Assembly (NCBI GenBank): GCA_014377455.1 | Contig: JACMPO010000077.1 | Span: 62,001 to 126,000, forward strand | DNA from: Flavobacterium sp. | GTDB taxonomy: Bacteria > Bacteroidota > Bacteroidia > Flavobacteriales > Flavobacteriaceae | DNA: 64,000 nucleotides | Direction: 5' to 3' | Shown: positions 18,861 through 26,380 of the stretch, piece by piece | How the letters are laid out: each line of letters starts with the position of its first letter | Position numbering within the stretch: position 1 is the first letter of the stretch | Program-made: the position numbers and the translations under genes | Notes under the pieces: generated by a model | What the model saw: only the letters and a program-made list of their open reading frames with translations | Database searches by the model: none | Told to the model about the DNA's origin: nothing

Positions 18861-18867
18861 TTTTTTT

Positions 18868-18943
18868 AGTCAAAAGTCGTAAAGTCAAAAGTCGTAAAGT
18901 GTTAGCAAAACTGCTTCTGACTTTCGACTTTTAACTTTCGACT
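18868..18943. repeat. Inverted and direct repeat between clpP and clpX
   Basis: The left arm (18868-18900) is two tandem copies of a 16-base unit starting AGTCAAAAGTCGTAA. The right arm (18920-18943) is a near-complement, ACTTTCGACTTTTAACTTTCGACT written in two halves. The arms can fold into an imperfect stem of about 24 bp with a loop of about 19 bases. It fills almost the whole clpP-clpX spacer. It resembles AGTC/GACT-rich short repeats that I recall between genes in flavobacterial genomes. Confidence 0.75.
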
Positions 18944-18946
18944 AAA

Positions 18947-19618
18947 TTATCTTCTTAAAACTTCATCAATCATACCATATTCTTTTGCTTCGTCAGCAAT
19001 CATCCAGTAATCTCTTTCGGAATCTTTATGTACTTTATCAAAAGTTTGACCTGTATGTGATGAAATAATTTTATACAATTCATCTTTCAATTTTAACATT
19101 TCTCGAAGATTGATTTCCATATCGGTTGCAACTCCTTGTGCTCCGCCAGATGGTTGATGAATCATTACTCTTGAATGTGGTAATGCCGAACGCTTTCCTG
19201 ATGCACCAGCACAAAGTAAGACTGCTCCCATAGAAGCTGCCATTCCGGTACAAATTGTTGCCACATCAGGTTTGATATATTGCATTGTGTCATAAATTCC
19301 TAGACCTGCATAAACACTTCCTCCTGGTGAATTTAAGTAAATTTGAATGTCTTTTGAAGCGTCTGCACTTTCCAGAAATAGCAACTGTGCTTGTACAATA
19401 TTAGCAATTTGATCGTCGATACCTGTACCCAGAAAAATAATTCTGTCCATCATCAATCTTGAAAAAACATCAAGTTGAGAAACATTTAATTGACGTTCCT
19501 CTATAATGTAAGGTGTCATGTTTGTTGGAGTCATTGCGCCAACTAATTTGTCGTAATACATTGCATTTACACCTTGGTGTTTTGTGGCAAATTTTTTAAA
19601 CTCTTTTCCGTAGTTCAT
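18947..19618 (-). CDS. clpP: ATP-dependent Clp protease proteolytic subunit ClpP
   Basis: A 223-residue serine protease subunit forming the two-ring ClpP barrel. The catalytic Ser is in GMAASMGAVLLCAG and the His in SRVMIHQPSGG; the Asp lies in the region before the C-terminus (ERDYWMIADEAKEYGMIDEVL). The N-terminus is somewhat longer than in E. coli. Order on the minus strand is tig, clpP, clpX, the widespread Clp arrangement, with a hairpin between tig and clpP. Confidence 0.97.
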   Translation of the reverse strand: MNYGKEFKKFATKHQGVNAMYYDKLVGAMTPTNMTPYIIEERQLNVSQLDVFSRLMMDRIIFLGTGIDDQIANIVQAQLLFLESADASKDIQIYLNSPGGSVYAGLGIYDTMQYIKPDVATICTGMAASMGAVLLCAGASGKRSALPHSRVMIHQPSGGAQGVATDMEINLREMLKLKDELYKIISSHTGQTFDKVHKDSERDYWMIADEAKEYGMIDEVLRR

Positions 19619-19722
19619 TTTTTTGTTTTTTTAAATTTTAATTTTGATATGGAATCGAAACAATATTTATTCCATTTTTTGATGAATGACAATTTGTCTA
19701 ACAACACTACTTTTTAAATAAA

Positions 19723-19754
19723 TGAGCGTCAAAAAATGAAATTAATGACGCTCA
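19723..19754 (-). terminator. Hairpin between tig and clpP
   Basis: Perfect 9-bp repeat TGAGCGTCA / TGACGCTCA with a 14-base loop, 22 bases after the trigger factor stop. On the minus strand it is followed by a T-rich stretch, so it can terminate tig transcripts before clpP. Confidence 0.75.
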
Positions 19755-19776
19755 AATATACTGTTTATTTTATTAT

Positions 19777-21102
19777 TTATTCGTTGTACATTGCTTTAAC
19801 AAACTCTTCGTAAGTAACTTCTTTTGTTGTAGGGTTTGCTTTTTCAACAAATAATTTCAACATTTTATAAGCGACAACTTGATCTGACATTCGTTTAACT
19901 TCTTCTTGATTTGATAATACTCTGGCAACAATTCCTTCCACTTCCTCATCTGTTGGATTCATATTTCCAAACTGTGCCATCTGTTGCCGAATTGAATTTG
20001 ATGTAAATTCTTTTAAATCTTGAAAATTTACTTTGATATCACTTTCTGCAAGTGCTTTCCCCTCGATAAGTTGAAAACGCAAGCCTTTTTCTGACCGATT
20101 GTATTCAATTTCTGCTTCTGCTGGTGAAAGTTTTTTGTCGCCAACTGTTTGTAACCATTTTTTCAGGAATACATCAGGCAATTGAAAATCATGACTTTCT
20201 ATCAGAAAACTTTGAACATCTGCCATTAACTTTTGCTCTGCTTGTTGCTCAAATTGCTTTTCGGCATCTTGTTTTATCTTAACTTTTAACTCTTCAAGTG
20301 AACTTACATTTCCTGCTCCAAAAAGTTTATCAAATAATTCTTGATTTAATGTTGCAGGTTCATGAGCTACAACTTCATCAATTGTGAAGGCAACCTCAAC
20401 ATCTAAATCATGAACTTCATCGTGAGAAACAGCGAGATAATCCATTAATTTATGAGGGTCTTGAAACAATCCTTTTGTGTTTAAAACAATTACATCACCA
20501 ACTTTTTTACCAATAAATAAAGAGGCTACATTTGCATCGGCTAGCTCTTCTAAATCCAACGTAGTTCTGTTATTAATTCCCGCACTTTCATTTAAAAATG
20601 TTCCAGAAACATCATTTCCTAACGCCACTACATCTTGTGAAATTACACTACCATACTGTTTTTGAATTCGAGCTACTTGGCCGTTTAGCATGGTTTCGTC
20701 AGCAATAATTTTATATTTTACGATTTCATTTTTTGTATCTAAATTGATATCAAATTGTGGCGCTAATCCAATTTCGTATTCAAAAACTAATTCTTCATTA
20801 TCCCACGAAAAATTTGTATTTTCTTTTAAAAGAGGTGTTCCAAGCAAGTTTAATCTTTCAGTTTGAATGTAACGTTGCAAAGCCAAATCAACCACTTTAT
20901 TAACCTCTTCAATTTTTATTGCTGTGCCATATTGTTTTTCTACTAGTGCTTTTGGCACCGCACCTTTTCGGAATCCTTTTACCGTTGCAAGTGGCATTTT
21001 TTCATTAATTCTTTTAGCTACTTGACCTTTATAATCCATGTGAGGAACTGTAAGTACAATAACCTCATTCACTGCATCAATTGCGATTCTTTTAATATCC
21101 AT
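19777..21102 (-). CDS. tig: Trigger factor
   Basis: A 441-residue ribosome-associated folding chaperone. The N-terminal ribosome-binding domain has the signature GFRKGAVPKALVEKQYG near residue 40. A weakly conserved PPIase-like middle domain (about 150-235) and the long helical C-terminal arms (KQDAEKQFEQQAEQKLMADVQSF onwards) follow. I chose MDIKRIAIDAV as start because it matches the family N-terminus, 14 codons after the longest possible start. A promoter with good spacing lies upstream. Bacteroidota trigger factors often have a divergent PPIase domain, which fits the poor middle region here. Confidence 0.94.
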   Translation of the reverse strand: MDIKRIAIDAVNEVIVLTVPHMDYKGQVAKRINEKMPLATVKGFRKGAVPKALVEKQYGTAIKIEEVNKVVDLALQRYIQTERLNLLGTPLLKENTNFSWDNEELVFEYEIGLAPQFDINLDTKNEIVKYKIIADETMLNGQVARIQKQYGSVISQDVVALGNDVSGTFLNESAGINNRTTLDLEELADANVASLFIGKKVGDVIVLNTKGLFQDPHKLMDYLAVSHDEVHDLDVEVAFTIDEVVAHEPATLNQELFDKLFGAGNVSSLEELKVKIKQDAEKQFEQQAEQKLMADVQSFLIESHDFQLPDVFLKKWLQTVGDKKLSPAEAEIEYNRSEKGLRFQLIEGKALAESDIKVNFQDLKEFTSNSIRQQMAQFGNMNPTDEEVEGIVARVLSNQEEVKRMSDQVVAYKMLKLFVEKANPTTKEVTYEEFVKAMYNE

Positions 21103-21133
21103 TTTGATAATTTTACATAATAATTTTGGGTTG

Positions 21134-21164
21134 CAAAAGTACAAAATTTTTACAACTCAAACAA
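21134..21164 (-). promoter_or_regulatory. Promoter of tig
   Basis: On the minus strand TTG (21162-21164), 20-base spacer, TACTTTTG (21134-21141), fitting TTG-N(17-23)-TAnnTTTG. The box ends 31 bases before the tig start. Confidence 0.6.
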
Positions 21165-21185
21165 TTTTTTAATCGTAATGAAAAT

Positions 21186-21533
21186 TTAATTTCTGTCGGC
21201 AATTAACTTAAAAAATAAGGACTGTGATAATGACAATACGATACTAAAAATTAGTGATCCTATAAAACCATCTACTTTAAAACCGTGTACAACTTTTGTA
21301 CATAAAATTATGATAACGGCATTGATAACTAACAAAAATAATCCGAGTGTTAAAATGGTTACTGGTAGCGTTAATAGTACTAAAAGTGGTTTTACAAAAA
21401 GATTAAGCAACCCAAGGACAATAGCAACAATCACCGAAGTTTTAAAACTATCGACGTAAGCAATGGATGGGAAAAAGTGTGTTATTAGCATTACTAATGC
21501 TGCCGTTATAATTATTCTAAGTAATAAATTCAT
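21186..21533 (-). CDS. Phage holin family / YvlD-like four-helix membrane protein
   Basis: A 115-residue integral membrane protein with four predicted helices (about 4-20, 30-48, 53-76 and 88-110) and the family motif VLGLLNLFVKPLLVLLTLPVTILTLGLF. It belongs to the Pfam family called Mycobacterial 4 TMS phage holin (YvlD-like). Despite the name, most members are chromosomal proteins of unknown function and there is no prophage here. It lies 17 bases after the alpha/beta hydrolase gene on the same strand and 83 bases before tig. Confidence 0.85.
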   Translation of the reverse strand: MNLLLRIIITAALVMLITHFFPSIAYVDSFKTSVIVAIVLGLLNLFVKPLLVLLTLPVTILTLGLFLLVINAVIIILCTKVVHGFKVDGFIGSLIFSIVLSLSQSLFFKLIADRN

Positions 21534-21550
21534 TTGTTTTTAGTTTAAGG

Positions 21551-22318
21551 TCATTCAAATTTAAGAAAATTTAGAGTCATCTCAAAAAATAATTTTGGAT
21601 TTTCGGCATGAAGCCAATGACCAACATTTGGTATAGTCTCAAAAATTGCTTTTGGAAATTGCTTTTTTATAGATTCAAAATCTGAATTTAAAATGTAATT
21701 TGAATTTCCTCCTCGAATAAACAATGTATTTTTCTCGAAAAAAGAATTATCTGGCAACGCAGTTCCTATTTCATCTATATTATCATTAAAAACTTTAAGA
21801 TTAAACCGAAATCCAAGTTGATGTGGTGTTACCCAATACAAATTTTTTAGTAAAAACTGACGCGTACCAAAATCGGGTATAAAAGGAATTAAGGTATTTT
21901 CAACTTCAGCTCTGGTTGGTTTATTTGTAAAATCTACTGCATTTAATCCAGCTAAAATATCTTGATGATGTGGAGCATAATATTTAGGACCTATATCTGC
22001 AATTATTAACTTTTCAACACTCTCTGGAAAACGAGTTGCAAAAAGCATAGCAACCTTTCCTCCCATTGAATGACCGATTATAGAAATTTGATTTAAATTA
22101 TTTTTGTCGCAATATTCATAAACATCCATGGACATTACATCATAATTAAAAATCTCAGAATGTAAACTTTTGCCATGATTTCTTAAATCGAGCATGTGAA
22201 CTTCAAAACCTTCTTGAGCATATTGTGAACCTAATGTTTTCCAATTATCGGACATGCCTAAAAACCCATGAATAATTATAAGTGGTTTTCCTGTTCCTTC
22301 AATTCGTGAGTGTAGCAT
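21551..22318 (-). CDS. Alpha/beta hydrolase (YbfF-like esterase)
   Basis: A 255-residue cytoplasmic alpha/beta-hydrolase. Visible are the oxyanion segment IHGFLGMSDNW, the nucleophile elbow GHSMGGKVAM (Ser near 93) and the catalytic His in PNVGHWLHAENP near the C-terminus; an acid residue lies between them. The pattern DLRNHGKS after strand four is typical of the esterase YbfF group. The substrate cannot be read from the sequence. It lies 42 bases after pdxJ on the same strand. Confidence 0.88.
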   Translation of the reverse strand: MLHSRIEGTGKPLIIIHGFLGMSDNWKTLGSQYAQEGFEVHMLDLRNHGKSLHSEIFNYDVMSMDVYEYCDKNNLNQISIIGHSMGGKVAMLFATRFPESVEKLIIADIGPKYYAPHHQDILAGLNAVDFTNKPTRAEVENTLIPFIPDFGTRQFLLKNLYWVTPHQLGFRFNLKVFNDNIDEIGTALPDNSFFEKNTLFIRGGNSNYILNSDFESIKKQFPKAIFETIPNVGHWLHAENPKLFFEMTLNFLKFE

Positions 22319-22360
22319 ATATTAATTTGAAAATTAATTTCTAATTACCTAAAACTTATA

Positions 22361-23074
22361 TTATTTCAATTTTTGCAGATACATATTAACCACATTGTCT
22401 AAACCCAAATATAGTGCTTCTGAAATTAAAGCATGTCCTATTGAAACTTCTAACAATTCTGGAATATTATCTTTAAAAAATTTAATATTATCAAGGCTCA
22501 AATCGTGACCTGCATTAATTCCTAAATTTAAACTATTAGCCAACTGTGATACTTTTATATATGGGTCTATTCCTTTTTTATTTCCTAAACCATATTGATG
22601 TGCAAATTCTTCCGTGTATAATTCTATTCGGTCAGTTCCTGTTGCTTTTGCTCCTTCAACCATTTCTAAAATGGGATCTACAAATATTGAAGTTCTGATT
22701 CCGTTTCGTTTAAATTCGGTTATCACCTCGGTCAAATACGATTTATTTGCAACTGTATCCCAACCTGCTGATGAAGTAATGGCACCAATTGCATCGGGAA
22801 CTAAAGTAACTTGAGTAGGTTTACACTCTAAAACTAAATCTATAAAATTATGTTGTGGGTTTCCTTCAATATTATATTCGGTGTAAACTACTGCTTTTAA
22901 ATCGCGTGCATCTTGGTACCGAATGTGCCGTTCATCTGGTCGCGGATGAATTGTAATTCCTTGTCCGCCAAATTGTTGAATATCTTTAGCAACTTGAACC
23001 AAGTTAGGTGTGTTTCCTCCTCGAGCATTTCGAAGTGTTGCAATTTTATTAATATTTACGCTTAATTTAGTCAT
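22361..23074 (-). CDS. pdxJ: Pyridoxine 5'-phosphate synthase PdxJ
   Basis: A 237-residue TIM-barrel enzyme that condenses 1-deoxyxylulose 5-phosphate with 3-amino-2-oxopropyl phosphate, the last ring-forming step of DXP-dependent vitamin B6 synthesis. Family motifs: LSVNINKIATLRNARGG, ITIHPRPDERHIRYQD, VTLVPDAIGAITSSAGWD, RIELYTEEFA and INAGHDLSLDN. I placed the start at MTKLSVNIN; the seven upstream codons derive from an intergenic repeat that overlaps the 5' region. Its substrate DXP is made by dxs at 47.5 kb. Confidence 0.96.
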   Translation of the reverse strand: MTKLSVNINKIATLRNARGGNTPNLVQVAKDIQQFGGQGITIHPRPDERHIRYQDARDLKAVVYTEYNIEGNPQHNFIDLVLECKPTQVTLVPDAIGAITSSAGWDTVANKSYLTEVITEFKRNGIRTSIFVDPILEMVEGAKATGTDRIELYTEEFAHQYGLGNKKGIDPYIKVSQLANSLNLGINAGHDLSLDNIKFFKDNIPELLEVSIGHALISEALYLGLDNVVNMYLQKLK

Positions 23075-23078
23075 GGTT

Positions 23079-23118
23079 TTGTCATTGCGAGGCACGAAGC
23101 AATCTAATAATCTTCGAC
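23079..23118. repeat. GTCATTGCGAGG-type intergenic repeat upstream of pdxJ
   Basis: The stretch GTCATTGCGAGGCACGAAGC continuing into AATCT is a copy of the widespread short intergenic repeat whose translation gives the spurious peptide SLRGTKQS. It lies just before the pdxJ start codon and in the leader of the divergent CBS-domain gene. A single, partly degenerate unit is seen. Confidence 0.8.
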
Positions 23119-23209
23119 TTCATTTTAATATTCTACAAAAATACAAAGTTAAAATAAGGTTTTATGTCCTAAAATTTGATTATTTTGCAACAAAATTGCG
23201 AGTTACTTT

Positions 23210-23869
23210 ATGACAGAATTGACAAATTATATCACAAACGATTTTAAAGCCATTGACAGCCAAGAATCTGTTGCAACCGTTCAGGATTTTTTTAGTGAAA
23301 CCTCTTTTTCTCACTTTCCTGTTGTAGAAAATGGCATTTATATTGGGTGTGTTGCTTCAAATGATGTAGAAACTTTTGATTATCAAAAAAATATAGACCA
23401 TTTCAAATATTCTTTCGAAGGCTTTTTTGCCAGAAAAAGTATGATTTGGCTTGATGTATTGGAAGTTTTTGCAAAAAATCATACTAATGTAGTGCCTATT
23501 CTTAACGAAGAGAATATATATGTTGGCTATTATGAATTAGAAGATATTGTGAAGTTTTTTCACGAAACACCATTCTTAATGGAACAAGGTGGAATTATAA
23601 TTGTGAAAAAAAATGTTTTAGATTATTCCATGAGTCAGATAACTCAAATTGTGGAAAGTAATAATGGGAAGTTACTTGGTCTTTTTATTTCAGATTCAGA
23701 TGTGAACTCGGTTCAAATTACATTAAAAATTTCCCTTGGAGGTATGAATGAAATTATACAAACGTTTCGACGATTTGACTACGAAATTCTTTCAGAACAT
23801 AACGAAGATAATTATTTGAATATTTTAAAAGAACGATCTGAATATTTGGATAAATATTTAAATATTTAA
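23210..23869 (+). CDS. CBS-domain protein
   Basis: A 219-residue cytoplasmic protein. The first ~130 residues form a pair of CBS motifs (VATVQDFFSETSFSHFPVVENGIYIGCV and a second near NVVPILNEENIYVGYYELEDIVKFF), which usually bind adenine nucleotides. The remainder (about 140-215) is an ACT-like domain by pattern (GLFISDSDVNSVQITLKIS). It is divergent from pdxJ and followed 23 bases later by nadK, a pairing that suggests an adenine- or pyridine-nucleotide sensing role; this is inference. Confidence 0.85.
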   Translation: MTELTNYITNDFKAIDSQESVATVQDFFSETSFSHFPVVENGIYIGCVASNDVETFDYQKNIDHFKYSFEGFFARKSMIWLDVLEVFAKNHTNVVPILNEENIYVGYYELEDIVKFFHETPFLMEQGGIIIVKKNVLDYSMSQITQIVESNNGKLLGLFISDSDVNSVQITLKISLGGMNEIIQTFRRFDYEILSEHNEDNYLNILKERSEYLDKYLNI

Positions 23870-23892
23870 AGAGCATTAAATAAATTTCAACC

Positions 23893-24777
23893 ATGAAAGT
23901 CGCCATTTTTGGACAATATTATCAAAATGACACACGACCTATAATTCGTGATATTTTTGTGTTTTTCAACGCCAATAATGTTGAATTGGTAATTGAAGAA
24001 AAATTTCTTAAAATATTATACGCTGAGGAAATTGTAAAAAAAGAATACAAAACCTTCTCAAGCTACAAAGATTTAAACCACACTTTTGACGTTTTAGTAA
24101 GCATTGGTGGCGACGGTACCATTTTGCGAGCAGCAACGTTTGTACGAGATTCTGGAATTCCAATAATAGGAGTTAATGCTGGACGTTTAGGATTTTTGGC
24201 AAAGGTTCAAAAGGAAAATATTGATACCTTTTTGCAACTGGTTTTAGAAAAAAAATATTCCATTTCCAAACGTACGCTTTTAAGTTTAAAGTCAAATCCT
24301 AAAAATCTAGAAATTGAAGATTTGAATTTTGCCATGAACGAAATCACGGTGAGCAGAAAAGATACAACTTCAATGATTACAATTGAAACCTATCTTAATG
24401 GAGAATATTTAAATTCATATTGGGCAGATGGTTTAATAATTTCAACTCCAACTGGCTCAACGGGATATTCTTTGAGCTGTGGCGGACCAGTTTTAACACC
24501 AGACGTAAAAAGTTTAGTAATTACGCCTATAGCTCCACATAATTTAAACGCCAGACCACTAGTAATTACTGATACAACAATTGTTGAACTTAGAGTTTCT
24601 GGTAGAGAAGAAAATTATTTAGTGTCGCTAGATTCTCGAATAACATCGGTTAGTAATAACGCTGTTTTAACTATAAAAAAAACTCCTTTTAAAATTAATA
24701 TGATTGAAATCGAAGAAGAAACGTTCCTGAAAACCCTTCGAAAAAAACTACTTTGGGGTGAAGATAAAAGAAATTAA
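23893..24777 (+). CDS. nadK: NAD kinase
   Basis: A 294-residue enzyme phosphorylating NAD to NADP. The two diagnostic motifs are present: GGDGTILRAA near residue 75 and the NAD-binding TPTGSTGYSLSCGGP near residue 195. Other family segments are VNAGRLGFLAKV and IAPHNLNARPLVI. Length and layout are typical. It follows the CBS-domain gene by 23 bases and is probably co-transcribed with it. Downstream is 167 bases of non-coding DNA before the next gene, holding that gene's promoter. Confidence 0.97.
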   Translation: MKVAIFGQYYQNDTRPIIRDIFVFFNANNVELVIEEKFLKILYAEEIVKKEYKTFSSYKDLNHTFDVLVSIGGDGTILRAATFVRDSGIPIIGVNAGRLGFLAKVQKENIDTFLQLVLEKKYSISKRTLLSLKSNPKNLEIEDLNFAMNEITVSRKDTTSMITIETYLNGEYLNSYWADGLIISTPTGSTGYSLSCGGPVLTPDVKSLVITPIAPHNLNARPLVITDTTIVELRVSGREENYLVSLDSRITSVSNNAVLTIKKTPFKINMIEIEEETFLKTLRKKLLWGEDKRN

Positions 24778-24918
24778 TTACACCTTAATTATACTATAAC
24801 CATCACTTTTTCGTTTTCATATCACTTTAAATAAAATTTAAAGACTACTGTATTTTAACAAAAGTGATTATAATTTAGCAAAATACCATTTTCCTGTTTC
24901 ATTGGTACGTATAATTGT

Positions 24919-24926
24919 TATCTTTG
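24919..24926 (+). promoter_or_regulatory. Putative -7 box of the envelope-biogenesis gene run
   Basis: TATCTTTG matches TAnnTTTG, 18 bases before the ATG at 24945. A TTG lies 14 bases upstream, closer than the usual 17-23. Confidence 0.5.
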
Positions 24927-24944
24927 CACGCTATTTTTCAATTA

Positions 24945-25628
24945 ATGAAAAGATATTTTTTATTTATTTTTATTTTAAGTATTCTAAAATTAAATGCTCA
25001 AATTCACGAGGTTGGTGTCTTTCTTGGTGGAAGTAATTACATAGGAGATGTGGGGAAAACAAATTATGTAGACCCTAATGAAATGGCTTATGGTATATTA
25101 TATAAATGGAATAAAAGTCCACGACATGCTTGGAGATTTTCATACATACAATCCAAAATAAAAGGAATTGATGCTAATTCATCTGAAATTGCCCGTAAAA
25201 AAAGAGGTTATAGTTTTGAAAATAATATAAAAGAATTTTCAGCCGGTTTGGAATTTAATTTTTTTGAATTCAATTTGCACAATTTTGGACAACGCGTTAC
25301 TCCTTATATATACACTGGAGTTTGTTATACAAATTACAACGAATTATACGTTTTAAATGGAGAAACTAAAATAGAAAGTAATAAAGGTACATTTGCTATT
25401 CCAATGACCGTTGGAGTAAAAACTAATTTTAAACCAAATTTTATAATTGGACTGGAAGTGGGTTTTAGATATACTGGTACAAATAATCTTGACGGTAGCA
25501 ATCCCAAGAATAAGGATTTAGAAGCTTTGAAATTTGGAAGTTCTAATAGTAAAGATATTTACGTATTCTCTGGATTTACATTAACCTACACTTTTGGAAA
25601 TAAACCTTGCTATTGCGGTGGGAAATAA
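24945..25628 (+). CDS. DUF6089-type outer-membrane beta-barrel protein
   Basis: A 227-residue exported protein: signal peptide (LFIFILSILKLNAQ) followed by alternating hydrophobic strands typical of an eight-stranded porin-like barrel and a C-terminal YTFGN-K-CYCGGK tail. The opening EVGVFLGGSNYIGDV is the DUF6089 pattern. I chose MKRYFLF as start, since the promoter box lies just upstream. It precedes uppS, bamA and two ompH genes on the same strand, a conserved Bacteroidota envelope-assembly run as far as I recall. Its function is unknown. Confidence 0.83.
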   Translation: MKRYFLFIFILSILKLNAQIHEVGVFLGGSNYIGDVGKTNYVDPNEMAYGILYKWNKSPRHAWRFSYIQSKIKGIDANSSEIARKKRGYSFENNIKEFSAGLEFNFFEFNLHNFGQRVTPYIYTGVCYTNYNELYVLNGETKIESNKGTFAIPMTVGVKTNFKPNFIIGLEVGFRYTGTNNLDGSNPKNKDLEALKFGSSNSKDIYVFSGFTLTYTFGNKPCYCGGK

Positions 25629-25633
25629 ATTTT

Positions 25634-26380
25634 ATGACACTAAAAAATTCCATACATATCGAAAATTTGCCTAAACATGTTGCCATCATAATGGATGGTA
25701 ACGGTAGATGGGCAAAACAGCAAGGTATGTTGCGCGCTTTAGGTCACGAAAACGGAACTAAATCTGTACGGAAAACTGTAGAATGTAGTGCCAAACTTGG
25801 AATTGAGAATCTAACTTTATACGCATTTTCTACTGAAAACTGGAACCGTCCAAAACTAGAAGTAGATACCTTAATGAGGCTTCTGGTTCACTCTTTAAAA
25901 AACGAATTAAAAACACTTCAGGACAATAATATCCGATTAAATACTATTGGAATCACAACATTATTACCTAAAAGTATTCAAAAAGAATTGAACGAAGTTA
26001 TTGAAAAAACCAAGTCTAATTCCCGGATGACATTAACGCTCGCACTTAGCTATGGCTCACGCGAAGAACTTTTAAGCGTTGTTAAAAATATCTGTAATAA
26101 AGTTAAAAATAATATAATTTCAATAGACGCTATTGATGAATCAATTATAAATCAGCATCTTTACACGCACAATCTGCCTGACGTGGATTTGCTAATTAGA
26201 ACCAGTGGCGAACACAGAATTAGTAATTTTTTGTTATGGCAAATAGCCTACGCAGAATTATTTTTTACAGATGTTTTATGGCCGGATTTTACAGAAGAGC
26301 ATTTATATGAAGCCATTATTAGCTATCAAAAACGCGAACGTAGGTTCGGAAAAACAAGTGAACAAATTAAACTACCATAG
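25634..26380 (+). CDS. uppS: Isoprenyl transferase (undecaprenyl diphosphate synthase)
   Basis: A 248-residue cis-prenyltransferase that makes the C55 lipid carrier for peptidoglycan and polysaccharide synthesis. Conserved regions: HVAIIMDGNGRWAKQQG with the catalytic Asp, the central LTLYAFSTENWNRP, and RTSGEHRISNFLLWQIAYAELFF. I chose MTLKNSIHI, 5 bases after the preceding stop. The 3' end overlaps the likely bamA start by about 23 bases, so the two are translationally coupled. Confidence 0.96.
   Translation: MTLKNSIHIENLPKHVAIIMDGNGRWAKQQGMLRALGHENGTKSVRKTVECSAKLGIENLTLYAFSTENWNRPKLEVDTLMRLLVHSLKNELKTLQDNNIRLNTIGITTLLPKSIQKELNEVIEKTKSNSRMTLTLALSYGSREELLSVVKNICNKVKNNIISIDAIDESIINQHLYTHNLPDVDLLIRTSGEHRISNFLLWQIAYAELFFTDVLWPDFTEEHLYEAIISYQKRERRFGKTSEQIKLP

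Noticed and set aside
21186..21533. Holin as a sign of a prophage
   Set aside because: The family name is misleading; there are no phage genes nearby and the protein is a chromosomal YvlD-like membrane protein.
23010..23213. Open frame containing SLRGTKQS
   Set aside because: The peptide is the classic false product of a widespread intergenic repeat, and it overlaps pdxJ antisense and the pdxJ leader.
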